Shown piece by piece: positions 32,717 through 41,983 of a stretch of DNA of 64,000 nt. The stretch is taken from positions 43,771 through 107,770 of the forward strand of contig NZ_JHVC01000014.1 of assembly GCF_000619945.1 (NCBI RefSeq). Reading direction: 5' to 3'. The translations under genes and the position numbers were made by a program. The notes under the pieces are model-generated. The model worked only from the letters and a program-made list of their open reading frames with translations. It was not told the origin of the DNA and did not search any database. Source of the DNA: Clostridium lundense DSM 17049. Lineage in GTDB: Bacteria; Bacillota; Clostridia; Clostridiales; Clostridiaceae. The first letter of the stretch is position 1. Every line of letters starts with the position of its first letter.

Positions 32717-33574
32717 TTATTTTTTCTTAACAGGAATCCAAATTTCGCTGTAGTAATTTTCATCTTGACTACCTTGGGGATAATCAGACGCATTGGCATA
32801 CATTTCAATATTATAACCTGCTGCAATTTCATAATCCTTGCAATTAGGTAGCCATTCTGAGAAGATTTTTTCATTCACATCTTGCAGAGATTTTGGCATT
32901 GCACCATTGCAAGCAAAAACAGCCCACGTGTGCTTAGGAATACTCTTTGTAACAAAGCCATTAGGTATTTCTATAGACGGATTATAATTGTCTGCAATCA
33001 AATATTCAAACTCATCTGGGCCCATGCTATCATCTATACATACTCCGTACATTCCACATACAAATTTCCCATTTCCTGTTTGATAATGCTCTGTCCAAAA
33101 CTGTGGAACTTCTGTAGTTGCACTATCATATTTAAACACCTTTGATATACCCATAACAGTAAACGAATCTTTTTCAACAATTTTGTAATCCATAATATAA
33201 CCACCCTCCAATGAAAGTTTGATCTTAAGTGGAGCAAAGGATTTAATCATTGCTCCATCTTTTCGAACAGCAGTAGGTGTGACACCATGAAATCGAGTAA
33301 AAGCTTTTGTGAAACTATCTGGTGAGTCGTAGCCATATTTCAGTGCAATATCAATGATTTTTTCGTCAGTAGAAACAAGCTCACTGCCGGCAAGGGTGAG
33401 CCTGCGTTGTCTGATGTACTCTCCCACCGAAAAACCACAAAGCATGGCAAAGCCTTTTTGGAAATAGAACAGAGACATAAATGTTTGTTTTGCAATACTT
33501 TCCATAGTCATTTCTTCAGTGATATTCTCCTCAATATAGTTGATAGCTTCACTGATTCTTTCGATCCATCCCAT
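32717..33574 (-). CDS. AraC-family regulator with GyrI-like effector domain
   Basis: 285 residues. N-terminal AraC double HTH (MESIAKQTFMSLFYFQKGF; IIDIALKYGYDSPDSFTKAF with RFHGVTPTAVR, residues about 22-105), C-terminal effector-binding domain (GYIMDYKIVEKDSFTVMGIS to NYYSEIWIPVKKK). The layout matches Rob/SoxS-with-GyrI regulators of detoxification. Target unknown; no partner gene adjacent. RBS GGGGGG. Confidence 0.85.
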   Translation of the reverse strand: MGWIERISEAINYIEENITEEMTMESIAKQTFMSLFYFQKGFAMLCGFSVGEYIRQRRLTLAGSELVSTDEKIIDIALKYGYDSPDSFTKAFTRFHGVTPTAVRKDGAMIKSFAPLKIKLSLEGGYIMDYKIVEKDSFTVMGISKVFKYDSATTEVPQFWTEHYQTGNGKFVCGMYGVCIDDSMGPDEFEYLIADNYNPSIEIPNGFVTKSIPKHTWAVFACNGAMPKSLQDVNEKIFSEWLPNCKDYEIAAGYNIEMYANASDYPQGSQDENYYSEIWIPVKKK

Positions 33575-33676
33575 AATCATCCCCCCTGTCTGTACATATA
33601 TCTTATCTCTTTTTAAGCGGTTATTCCCGACTTTTTGTGTTATGTTTTGTCTTGCCTGAAAGATTATTAAGTAAGA

Positions 33677-34171
33677 TCATAATCTCCACCAAAGAGTTTC
33701 TAATTCTTCCTCCTTTTTGAATCCACAACGTTCTAAAATTCTTTGAGATGCAAAACCATCTAAATCAGTTTCAGCAATTATGTTTGTAACACCATTTTGT
33801 TTTAATGCCCACTCACACATTGCTTTTACAGCTTCTGTCATATAGCCGTTGTGCTCGAACTCTTTACCCAAACCATAACCAATCTCAACTTCACCATTTT
33901 CATTTGGAATATCTTTAAAATCTGCTGAACCTACTACAGCCCTGTCATCCTTGCGAATCAAGAAAAAAAAGCTATGCCATAAATAATTGTTAGGATCTTT
34001 TTGGGTTATTTCATACTGTCCCTTTACTATTTGTAGAAAAAATCCTTCCATTGATTCTGCCTTATAGGAACAGTCTAATTCTTTTTCAAGTTCAGGAATA
34101 TTTTCAATCCATAATTTTAATTGATTAAGAGTTAAGGCAATAATTTCCAATCGTTCGGTTTGTATTATCAT
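33677..34171 (-). CDS. GNAT-family N-acetyltransferase
   Basis: 164 residues from MIIQTERLEIIALTLNQLKL behind GGGGGA. EIGYGLGKEFEHNGYMTEAV is the motif A region (HNGYMT loop) and FASQRILERCGFKKEEELET motif B, as in RimJ/L-type proteins. The usual R in the loop is His. Substrate unknown. It overlaps nothing; the downstream TfoX-like gene is 51 bp away. Confidence 0.85.
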   Translation of the reverse strand: MIIQTERLEIIALTLNQLKLWIENIPELEKELDCSYKAESMEGFFLQIVKGQYEITQKDPNNYLWHSFFFLIRKDDRAVVGSADFKDIPNENGEVEIGYGLGKEFEHNGYMTEAVKAMCEWALKQNGVTNIIAETDLDGFASQRILERCGFKKEEELETLWWRL

Positions 34172-34222
34172 TTTGTTTCCCCCATTAAATAAAATTTTTC
34201 TGTAAAACAACTCCATAAATTG

Positions 34223-34483
34223 CTACTTAGATTTATGCCAATTATAAAAATCTTTTAGCTCTGCTTTTCGTTCCTGTTGCAAAGCTGTTTTCTTAACGCC
34301 TTGAATTGCACCTTCCAGTGCTAACAATCTATGAATACAGGCAGAAGCATCAATTTCTTGTATTTTTAGCCATGCCTGTTCTGCTCCAATATCTTTTAAT
34401 CCATCATAAGTAAATATACCTACTTTATTCAACTGACTTTCAACTTCTTTTCCGATATTAGGTAGTTTTGATAATTCTCCCAT
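34223..34483 (-). CDS. TfoX C-terminal-domain protein
   Basis: 86 residues: MGELSKLPNIGKEVESQLNK, VGIFTYDGLKDIGAEQAWLK, CIHRLLALEGAIQGVKKTAL. This is the helix-hairpin-helix-like TfoX_C domain without the N-terminal TfoX domain. Possible nucleic-acid or protein interaction role. ATG behind GAAGGGAAG. Confidence 0.8.
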   Translation of the reverse strand: MGELSKLPNIGKEVESQLNKVGIFTYDGLKDIGAEQAWLKIQEIDASACIHRLLALEGAIQGVKKTALQQERKAELKDFYNWHKSK

Positions 34484-34500
34484 AATAAAACTTCCCTTCA

Positions 34501-34515
34501 AAATTACTATTTATC
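34501..34515. repeat. Array boundary motif, gene-start type (exact), last copy
   Basis: AAATTACTATTTATC with the shared TTTCACTAAAAAATTACTTA tail, ending against the TetR gene. Rightmost clear copy in the window. Confidence 0.65.
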
Positions 34516-34528
34516 TTTCACTAAAAAA

Positions 34529-35185
34529 TTACTTATTCTTATTTATTTTCATATAATCCGTACAATCTTGAAATAAAAAGTATAGCATATTCACACATTT
34601 TTCAATGTATAAATCCACATCTTTTATTTCATCATTGTATATAAGCTTATGACACAGATCATCAATTATGAAAAATGAGTAATGAAAAAATATGTTTTTC
34701 TCCTCTTCTCCTTTAAAAGGTATAGATAAAAACTTAAAAATATCTGCTATATTTTCATCTCTACGCTTCTTCTGTTCCTTTCTTACCATAGCTATATCCT
34801 CATCTAAAAGTGTTAATGCCTCCATTTCATCGTGAAAGATTTTAGAAAAGTCATGATTTTTTATCATCATTTTTATAAATATCCTAAAAAGTTGTTTTGC
34901 CTCTTCAGCATTATTAAGTTGTTTATCAACATTCTCCATCCAAAAATCATGAGTAGGATGTATAAATTTTTCATTAAGCCTTTCAATTACCTTAATATAA
35001 ATATCCTTCTTATCTTCAAAATAGGCATATACAGATCCAGTAGCAACATCTGCTTCTTTAGATATATCTGCTGTAGTTGTATTATAATAACCCTTTTCAT
35101 TGAATAATTTATAAGCTGCTTCTAATATTCTATTATACTTTTCTAAAGCTCTTTTTTGAGTTGGTATCCTTGTTTTTCGTTCCAT
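34529..35185 (-). CDS. TetR-family transcriptional repressor
   Basis: 218 residues. N-terminal TetR HTH (RILEAAYKLFNEKGYYNTTT; ADISKEADVATGSVYAYFED; KKDIYIKVIE), ligand-binding C-terminus. Divergent from the efflux pump at 35341 with palindromic operators between. Start ATG behind AGGTG. Confidence 0.9.
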   Translation of the reverse strand: MERKTRIPTQKRALEKYNRILEAAYKLFNEKGYYNTTTADISKEADVATGSVYAYFEDKKDIYIKVIERLNEKFIHPTHDFWMENVDKQLNNAEEAKQLFRIFIKMMIKNHDFSKIFHDEMEALTLLDEDIAMVRKEQKKRRDENIADIFKFLSIPFKGEEEKNIFFHYSFFIIDDLCHKLIYNDEIKDVDLYIEKCVNMLYFLFQDCTDYMKINKNK

Positions 35186-35237
35186 TTTCATCACCTACTC
35201 TAATAATAAAATATAAAAAAATATAAGTCAATGAAAT

Positions 35238-35310
35238 ATGAAATTGATTTCATGTATTGACAGTTAAATTTTTCCCATATATAATGTGAATATGAAATTA
35301 GTTTCATATT
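35238..35310. promoter_or_regulatory. Efflux pump promoter with two TetR-type operators
   Basis: Plus-strand promoter TTGACA (35257-35262), 17 bp, TATAAT (35280-35285). Operator 1 ATGAAAT-TG-ATTTCAT (35238-35253) abuts the -35; operator 2 AATATGAAA-TTAG-TTTCATATT (35289-35310) lies just past the -10. Both share the half-site ATGAAA, placing the promoter under double repressor control. Confidence 0.8.
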
Positions 35311-35340
35311 TTAATAATAATATTAATTTTGGAGGGTATT

Positions 35341-37002
35341 ATGAATAAAAAACAAAAAGTATTAGCATTTATATCTCTAGCAATTGCTTGTTTCTTAACA
35401 GTATTAGACTCAACTATAGTTAATGTATCTTTGCCATCCATGGCTCATTATTTTAAAACTGATATAACAGGAATATCTTGGGTGAGTATAGCTTACTTAA
35501 TTCCTTTCTCTGCACTATTAATAAATTTTTCTAAAATTGCAGACATTTATGGAAGAAAGAAACTATTTATAATAGGTCTTTTAGTTTTTGGCTCTTCATC
35601 AATATTTTGCGGACTTTCAACCTCTCTTTCTATGATTATAATTTTTAGAATTATGCAAGGTATAGGCGCTGCGATTCTTACTCCGCTATCCATTCCTTTA
35701 GGTATAGAATTATTTGGCAAAGATGCTCTATCAAAACTAGGTATATTAATTGGCATGATAATCTCTATAGCAGCAGCTTCTGGTCCTGTTATAGGTGGAA
35801 TTTTAAATGAAACCTTTGGTTTTAAGGCAATATTTTATGTAAATGCTCCTTTTATTATTATTTCCATATTCTTTGGAGCAAAGTATGTTAAGGAATGCTA
35901 TGATAAAACACTAGAAAAGAAAATAGATTTTATTGGTTCTGCATTATTAGCTTATGGAATTGGAGCCCTAACCTTCTTACTTGTTAAAGGCAATTACTAT
36001 GGTTGGGGAAGTAAAAAAATAGTTGTATTAATAATAACTTCAACAATTTCAATTGCTACTTTTATAATACATGAAGTTAAGTCAAAAAATCCAATGATAG
36101 AATTTAAGTTATTTAAAATTAAAAGTTATACTTCTTCTATAGTTATAATTGGAACAATTTTCTTTGCTTATATGCCCATCTCATATTTAATGAATTTTTA
36201 TCTAGAAACCCAATTATGTTATTCAGTATTAAAATCTGGAATGATACTAGGTATAGTAAGCTGCATATCCTTTATTACTTCACCTATTTTTGCAATTATA
36301 TCTCAAAAATATGGTGCCAGAGTTATTTCCCTATTAGCTGTAATTTTTGTATCTCTTGGTGACTTTATGTTTGTATTTATGAATAATTCAAATAATACAA
36401 AGATATTTTATTTTGCATTTGTTCTAGTAGGACTTGGACTTGGTTCAACTTCTCCTTTATACAAGAGTGCATTTGAAGAAATCTCACCAGATAAAAATGG
36501 TATTGCATCAGGAATACTAAACAGCTTTAGGCAATTAACTGCCTGCTTAGCAATAGCTTTAGTTTCAACTCTAAGCAATCATTATACTACTCAAGCTATA
36601 GACAATACAAAAGTCAGAATCATAAATTCTGTTAATAATAATGCAGTGCTTGAACAACAAATTAAATCTACCATATGCGATAAAATAAAGACTTCAAACA
36701 CTAGCAAAAATACCGCCTTTACAAGAGATATGATTGATAAATTAATTAAAACTCAAGAAAAAACAGTATTAGCAACTGTTCCTGATAATATGAAACCATC
36801 TGTAAAAGAAAAGTTCAATATACAAGTAAAAGAGGTATATAATATACTAGATAAAGCAACTGCAATAAAAAATGATGAACTCAATAAAGTTTATAATAAG
36901 TGCTTTTTTTTCACATCAATTATTGCAGTTTTAGGTCTAATAGCAGTACCTTTTAATAAAAAAAATGAAACTGTATTAGAAAAAGTTAAAGCAGTAGTAT
37001 AG
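35341..37002 (+). CDS. MFS drug efflux transporter, DHA2 (14-TM) family
   Basis: 553 residues, EmrB/QacA type. Motif D1-like LDSTIVNVSLPSMAHYF near residue 23, motif A KIADIYGRKKLF near 70, motif C-like ASGPVIGGILNETFG near 145, 14 hydrophobic segments, and a soluble stretch around 420-510 between the last two helices. Exports cationic drugs or antibiotics in this family; substrate unknown. ATG behind GGAGGG. Confidence 0.9.
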   Translation: MNKKQKVLAFISLAIACFLTVLDSTIVNVSLPSMAHYFKTDITGISWVSIAYLIPFSALLINFSKIADIYGRKKLFIIGLLVFGSSSIFCGLSTSLSMIIIFRIMQGIGAAILTPLSIPLGIELFGKDALSKLGILIGMIISIAAASGPVIGGILNETFGFKAIFYVNAPFIIISIFFGAKYVKECYDKTLEKKIDFIGSALLAYGIGALTFLLVKGNYYGWGSKKIVVLIITSTISIATFIIHEVKSKNPMIEFKLFKIKSYTSSIVIIGTIFFAYMPISYLMNFYLETQLCYSVLKSGMILGIVSCISFITSPIFAIISQKYGARVISLLAVIFVSLGDFMFVFMNNSNNTKIFYFAFVLVGLGLGSTSPLYKSAFEEISPDKNGIASGILNSFRQLTACLAIALVSTLSNHYTTQAIDNTKVRIINSVNNNAVLEQQIKSTICDKIKTSNTSKNTAFTRDMIDKLIKTQEKTVLATVPDNMKPSVKEKFNIQVKEVYNILDKATAIKNDELNKVYNKCFFFTSIIAVLGLIAVPFNKKNETVLEKVKAVV

Positions 37003-37172
37003 ATGAAAAATAAGAGTGTGTTATACTAAGTACTCTTCTGCATTTATATATTAGTTTGGTTAAATTTCCTCTACATAAAAGATAACGACTTCTAAGTAGT
37101 AAAACTCCTTAGAAGTCTATTAATAAGCTTCCCTTATTTTTTTGGCCTACTTCTATTACAAATCTCTTTCAT

Positions 37173-37274
37173 TCAAAAGATACTGTGCAAAATCCCAAGA
37201 GTGTCTTTCTTTTCAGTTGTAGTTGTTTTGTCTGCATCAACATGAGCCACAATTCCTATATTAATTGTTTTCAT
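37173..37274 (-). pseudogene. tetB(P)/TetM-type ribosomal protection gene, 5' relic
   Basis: MKTINIGIVAHVDADKTTTT matches the N-terminus of tetracycline ribosomal protection GTPases (NIGI-AHVDAGKTT), but the P-loop Gly is Asp and the frame stops after 33 codons. Its start overlaps the stop of the pump gene by 14 bp, as expected for a tetA(P)-tetB(P) arrangement. Confidence 0.7.
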
Positions 37275-38526
37275 ATGTATCCTCTCTCCCTTTAGCCATC
37301 TTAACATCTTTTTTATCCATTATCAAAGAAAGGATATATAAAACTAATACTGGGGTTACTAATAATGAAGTACATGCTATACCAATACTTATTGAAAATT
37401 TTGTAGCTATAATCCCAATAATTGGTCCACCTATAATTTGTCCTAATGCATTAATTTGTCCATTCATAGAAAGTATAGTTGCCCTTGCACTATCATCTAT
37501 ATGATTATTTAGCCATGCATTAAATATTGGATCATTTATAGCTCTAAACAGATTTGTTGATAAATAAGCTACTAGCATTAAATTAAAGTTTCTTGTAAGT
37601 GCAAATGCTAACATAAAGGATATATAAAATATATTTACAATGAATAATATCTTCCCACTCTGATTCTTATCCCCTTCTTCTAACTTCTTAATTATAAACT
37701 GCATTGCTATAGCACTTAATACCATTCCAGCAATACCAAATATCCCAAACCAAGTTACAGGCTGAAGGTTTCCTATCTTAGGAAGCGTAGTATCTTGTAG
37801 AAAATGTGCATTGGAAAGTCTATCATAACCTTCGCTGGATAAACCATAAAATAGAGTTACAGAAAGTAAAATCATAATTATAGATTTACTTTTCACAAAC
37901 TTTAAGCCAGATTTAAAGGTATATCCCATCTTTCTAAAAGTGTTTAGATCTTCTGGAGCAGATGGTGTAAAATTATTCTCTGGCATATACAATGCTAGAA
38001 ATAATGCACTAATCACAAATAAACATCCACTGATTATAATAGGTAATCTAACAGATAAATTACCTATCATGGTACTTAGTATTATCCCGATAACCGCTCC
38101 TATTTGTCCTGCTTGTGCTCCTTTTATATACATTCTATTTAAGTCCTGTTCTTTTTCTTCCTCTGCAATCCATGCCTCAACAGACCCACTAATAAAAGTT
38201 GAACCTAATCCCCATACTATCTGTGCTGTAAGCACAAAGGCAAAACTAGAAATGGAGCCTTCTAAAATAAATCCTAATCCTGTCAAAACTGCACCAATAA
38301 CAATAGATAACTTACGGCTATATACGTCTGCAACTATCCCTGTAGGAATTTCAAATATAAAGCATGCCGCTTCTAGTGTAGTGCCAACAAGTATAAGTTG
38401 AAGTGGATTTAAATGAACCTTTTCAATGTGGTATACTACCATAACTGTAGCAACTAACGAAAAACACATGGCTGTAATAGCTGAAAATAACAAATAAATT
38501 TTATATGCTGAAAGTTTTTTAACCAT
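37261..38526 (-). CDS. MFS efflux transporter, TetA(P)-like
   Basis: 421 residues, 12 hydrophobic segments, close to the length of clostridial TetA(P). ACFIFEIPTGIVADVYSRKL near residue 54 is the motif A region and WGLGSTFISGSVEAWIAEEE lies near 104. The overlapping tetB(P)-like relic suggests descent from a tet(P) operon; whether it still exports tetracycline is unknown. A terminator-type hairpin lies in its leader. Confidence 0.65.
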   Translation of the reverse strand: MVKKLSAYKIYLLFSAITAMCFSLVATVMVVYHIEKVHLNPLQLILVGTTLEAACFIFEIPTGIVADVYSRKLSIVIGAVLTGLGFILEGSISSFAFVLTAQIVWGLGSTFISGSVEAWIAEEEKEQDLNRMYIKGAQAGQIGAVIGIILSTMIGNLSVRLPIIISGCLFVISALFLALYMPENNFTPSAPEDLNTFRKMGYTFKSGLKFVKSKSIIMILLSVTLFYGLSSEGYDRLSNAHFLQDTTLPKIGNLQPVTWFGIFGIAGMVLSAIAMQFIIKKLEEGDKNQSGKILFIVNIFYISFMLAFALTRNFNLMLVAYLSTNLFRAINDPIFNAWLNNHIDDSARATILSMNGQINALGQIIGGPIIGIIATKFSISIGIACTSLLVTPVLVLYILSLIMDKKDVKMAKGREDTYENN

Positions 38527-38607
38527 TAATTATTCACCATCCCTATATTATAAAAAAGTTTGTTTGTACTTTGTATTCTAGATATTTTAATCATCCTAAT
38601 AATCTCC

Positions 38608-38656
38608 TTTTAAAAAACAAAAGACTGCAAATGAACATTGGTTCACTTACAGCCTC
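38608..38656 (-). terminator. Leader attenuator upstream of the TetA(P)-like gene
   Basis: On the minus strand GGCTGTAAGTGAAC, loop CAAT, GTTCATTTGCAGTC then TTTTGTTTTTT: a strong intrinsic terminator about 90 nt before the start codon. Leader termination is a known control of tetracycline resistance genes in Firmicutes; here it is inferred. Confidence 0.7.
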
Positions 38657-38773
38657 ATAATTATATGACCTAAATATAAACATAAAATATAGGACTTTAA
38701 TTTATACAACTTATTACTAAACTATATAAACTAAAATCTTATATTATATTTATAAATGCAGCAAAAATAGGCA

Positions 38774-38800
38774 TAAAAATACCGTGTTTAGAACACGGCT
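38774..38800 (-). terminator. Hairpin terminator CCGTGTT/AACACGG
   Basis: GCCGTGTT, loop CTA, AACACGGT then ATTTTTA on the minus strand. Apart from this, the attenuator and the terminator at 39136, the gap 38527-39289 shows no convincing gene. Confidence 0.6.
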
Positions 38801-39135
38801 TTCCTACTTATGCAAATAAGGTGTAACATGCTCATTTTAATACTGATTATTTTAGAAGTACACAAATAAACATGGTAGTTATTAATATTTTTCAAATTGA
38901 TTCTACCACTAATAAAACTTGATAACTCAAGATTTTCCAAACGTACTTTCTAAAAATAATCCTTATTCAGTTAGTTTAGTTAAAAACTACCTCTTTGCGC
39001 ATATTTACAACACCTTTTCATTTATATTCTTTTTATGTTTATATTTAAATCTATTTATATTATACATAAATTTAGTATTTTTTCAACAGTTTATTTTATA
39101 TCGTAAGCAACTATGCTTTAATAGTGAACAAAATA

Positions 39136-39172
39136 AAAATACTCTTATCCATATTGCTAAGATAAGAGTATT
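39136..39172. terminator. Terminator after the 136-residue gene
   Basis: AATACTCTTATC and GATAAGAGTATT form a 12-bp stem; TTTTATTTTG follows on the minus strand. Confidence 0.75.
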
Positions 39173-39289
39173 CAATATTATAATATATCTTTACAATTTC
39201 TATTATTGCAAAGGAGCCTATGTCATTTATGGTAAGCTTCATCTTACATAATTTTAAAATATTATATAAACTTATACTACTAACTCTGT

Positions 39290-39700
39290 TTATTTAAAAA
39301 ACTCTTTTGCTTTTTCTTTAAATGATCTATTTGTGCAATCTTTTTCACACATTTCCAACACTTGCTTTGCAATATTGCTATTTCGATCACCACAATCATT
39401 AACAATATCTTCTGAACCTGTTATGGCAACCATTACTTTTGTTTCATAATCACCAACTTCTGTTAATTTAATATAATACGGAACATATCCTCCCCCATGA
39501 TACATAAATGACACAACATTTACTCCTCCATAAGCTGAAGTAACACCAAAATAAATTTTAACCTTATTGCCTTCTACAGTCCTCAAATCCTCTGTATGCT
39601 CAATTTCCCACTTAAGACCTGTAAAATTGGATTTTAGCTGTTTTTCAATATCCTCTAAGGATTTATATATAGTAGTTTCCATGATTTTAGCCATCTTCAT
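39290..39700 (-). CDS. Hypothetical protein (136 aa)
   Basis: Soluble; SLEDIEKQLKSNFTGLKWEI near residue 14, VKIYFGVTSAYGGVNVVSFM near 47 and a Lys-rich C-terminal helix (KEKAKEFFK). No family recognised. It lies just downstream of phage-derived genes but has its own terminator. RBS GGTGA. Confidence 0.65.
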   Translation of the reverse strand: MKMAKIMETTIYKSLEDIEKQLKSNFTGLKWEIEHTEDLRTVEGNKVKIYFGVTSAYGGVNVVSFMYHGGGYVPYYIKLTEVGDYETKVMVAITGSEDIVNDCGDRNSNIAKQVLEMCEKDCTNRSFKEKAKEFFK

Positions 39701-39764
39701 TTAAATTCACCACTCTTAAAATTTTTTATCTTCATTATATTTTAACATAATTATCCTCTTTGCT

Positions 39765-40604
39765 TTAATAAAATACTTCCTGTATAAATTTCTCCGCTTT
39801 TTTCTCCCCTTGAAATTCTCTTATATCCTTACCAGTGTTCTCTATAAAAAAGCACATCTCCTTTAATCTGCTGTAGGTTCTGTAATCATATCTTTCCACA
39901 ATTTTATTTATACTCATGTTGGTGGTTATAATAAGGGGTAGTCTAGAATTATTTCTCTTTTCTATTATTTGATATATAATGGCTCTTGTCCATTTATTAT
40001 CTTCTTCTGTGCCTAAATCGTCTATAATAAGCAAGTCCGCATTATCTAAAGCATTTAAAATTGTAAATATTCCTTCATCTCCCCAAGTCTTTTTACTTTG
40101 ACTTATTCTCTCTGTAAGTCCTATACACCCTATACAAATAACAGGAGTTAATTTACCTAGTAGTTCATTTGCTATAGATGCAACAAAATATGTTTTACCA
40201 TTACCAGGTCTTCCATGTATAAGCATACCTTGATTTCCATTTTTCATCTTCCGAAAATTTTTCACATACTCTTTAGCAGCTTTATATAGTTTCTCATTTC
40301 CTACATTATGATTCCAATTTTTAAAGGTACATTTCTTAAAATTATTATTCATCATGCTATTACAAATAAATCTATTAAGTCTTGCCTGCTTTTCTTTATT
40401 TTCATCTTCTTTTATTTGATTATTATAAATTTCTCTTCTACATTTGCAAGCTCTTGGATATAATCTTTTACCAAAAGGCATTTCCACCACAATCCCAATA
40501 GGCTCATTACACACTTCACATTTAGGTATATTCTCAAAATCGTCACACTGTAATTCCAAACTTTGATTTTCCTGATTCTTTAGACTTTCCATAAGCTTCT
40601 CCAT
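39765..40604 (-). CDS. DnaC-like replicative helicase loader (phage-type)
   Basis: 279 residues. A zinc-finger-like N-terminus (CEVCNEPIG, CKCRRE; residues about 31-60), then an AAA+ ATPase: Walker A HGRPGNGKTYF near 130, Walker B LLIIDDLGTEE near 190, sensor region PLIITTNMS. It would load DnaB helicase. Overlaps the preceding phage replisome relic by 62 bp. RBS GAGGAG. Confidence 0.85.
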   Translation of the reverse strand: MEKLMESLKNQENQSLELQCDDFENIPKCEVCNEPIGIVVEMPFGKRLYPRACKCRREIYNNQIKEDENKEKQARLNRFICNSMMNNNFKKCTFKNWNHNVGNEKLYKAAKEYVKNFRKMKNGNQGMLIHGRPGNGKTYFVASIANELLGKLTPVICIGCIGLTERISQSKKTWGDEGIFTILNALDNADLLIIDDLGTEEDNKWTRAIIYQIIEKRNNSRLPLIITTNMSINKIVERYDYRTYSRLKEMCFFIENTGKDIREFQGEKKAEKFIQEVFY

Positions 40605-40930
40605 ATCTCTCCTCTACCCCCTTTTCATTTAAATATCCTTCAAACTTTGTTCCAAAAAGAGTTGCTGGTCTTAAATATCTACTCATTTCTGTGCCTAACC
40701 ACTGACTTACTTTATTATCAATAACCTTATAAAAATCCTCCTCCTTAAAACCTTCACTAACTCTTGCTCTTATTAATTGCTGATTTTTTGGAGTAGTAGC
40801 TCTATAATTTGTGTTAGCCTTTTTGTTTAGGTACTTTATAACCGAGTTATATATATTATTAATATCTTTAGTAGAATTATCTTTTAGTAGAGGGATTATT
40901 TGTTCCGTGTTGGAATCCGTATGGGTACCG
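40543..40930 (-). pseudogene. Phage replisome-organiser C-terminal domain, 5' truncated
   Basis: The frame encodes the conserved phage C-terminal domain (YLNKKANTNYRATTPKNQQL; IDNKVSQWLGTEMSRYLRPA; TLFGTKFEGYLNE). The N-terminal DNA-binding part is missing, and the frame is fused near 40930 to unrelated sigma-factor-like sequence. Confidence 0.65.
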
Positions 40931-41084
40931 GATTCATTCTCATATGCTGTACTAAATCTTCGTAGTCGTAGCACTTTATGTTGTATTTTGAAGCTTCTTT
41001 TATTATTAATGGCTTAAAATTATCAATAATTTCTCCCAAAGCTTTCCCATCCCCTTCTCTCCATCTTTGGAGGCACTTATACAT
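40931..41084 (-). pseudogene. Sigma-70 region-2-like fragment
   Basis: Reads MYKCLQRWREGDGKALGEII, DNFKPLIIKEASKYNIKCYD, YEDLVQH, then leaves the homology at the phage junction. Resembles YvrI/UviA-type small sigma factors found near YvrJ/DUF1659 genes. Only region 2 start survives. Confidence 0.5.
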
Positions 41085-41230
41085 TGGAGCAACACCATCC
41101 TTTTGAATATTTTACCATCATTATACAGCATACTTTTTCATTTTTATCATTAATTATGAAAGTATCAAAAAATTTATAAATATATCAATAAAATTATAAA
41201 ATATGACAATTAGGATCATGTTTGATTTTC

Positions 41231-41425
41231 TTATTTTCCAAAAACTCTGTCCATAGTTGTATTAAAAAGTTGGGCTATAACCTGTGCTTCTTCCACAGTG
41301 AAACTGCTATTTCCATTCTCCTTTCGATTATATGTAGATACAGTAATATTCAGTAAATCTGCCAATATATCTTGCCTTATATTATATCTAGCTCTCAACG
41401 CCTTTAATTCATAATTTATTCCCAT
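41231..41425 (-). CDS. XRE-family HTH regulator (64 aa), phage-type
   Basis: MGINYELKALRARYNIRQDI, LADLLNITVSTYNRKENGNS, SFTVEEAQVIAQLFNTTMDR: a complete single-HTH Cro/CI-like protein. Probably the remaining regulator of the degraded prophage. RBS AAAGGAG. Confidence 0.85.
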   Translation of the reverse strand: MGINYELKALRARYNIRQDILADLLNITVSTYNRKENGNSSFTVEEAQVIAQLFNTTMDRVFGK

Positions 41426-41983
41426 AACACATATATACTCCTTTTATTCCATAATGAACTTTTTAATGTCCTGACAACATCTTTTGTAACCCATTATACA
41501 TTTTATGCATTTTTTTGAAAATTCTATGCATTATGTAAATGTGTATATAACTTTCGTTTTCTTCATTTATCTTAATATACATCCATTTCTCTCACAAAAC
41601 CATTTGCAACATCCAATTAAATAACCTGCATATTTACCATAATATTAATGCATTATCATGCCAGTGCTTCTAGTAAAGGTAACGTATATAACGTAAAAAG
41701 TTTGTTAATACTTTAACATTACTATACTTTTTTAAAATAGATCTTTCCCTATTTATCTCTTATTTTGTAGATATTTGTTCTTCTATTAATAGATGTAACT
41801 TTTTCAAACCTTTTTTTCAAAGTATAAAGAATAACCTTAAATTATATAGTTTTAATTTTGTGTAATTACATGAAATAAATTAAAATTAATGTTACAATCA
41901 TTGTATATACATTCCATAACATATAATACATTTTTAGGTAAATGCACTATTAATCATAATTTTAATTATACGAGGAGGTACAA
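41426..41983. other. Gene-free stretch
   Basis: About 560 AT-rich bases without a convincing frame. It contains a tandem AACGTA pair (near 41681-41696) and ATGCAT boxes (near 41507 and 41522), which might be operators for the adjacent XRE gene, and the upstream region of the CPBP protease gene. Confidence 0.3.

Noticed and set aside
32692..32874. 60-codon minus frame overlapping the AraC gene
   Set aside because: Out-of-frame shadow of the AraC-family coding sequence.
37940..38401. Plus-strand 153-codon frame in the TetA(P)-like gene
   Set aside because: Antisense shadow of a clear 12-TM transporter; no RBS.
38919..39251. Plus-strand 110-codon frame
   Set aside because: Composition of Phe/Tyr/Leu/Ile from AT-rich DNA, crosses a terminator hairpin, no RBS or recognisable domain.
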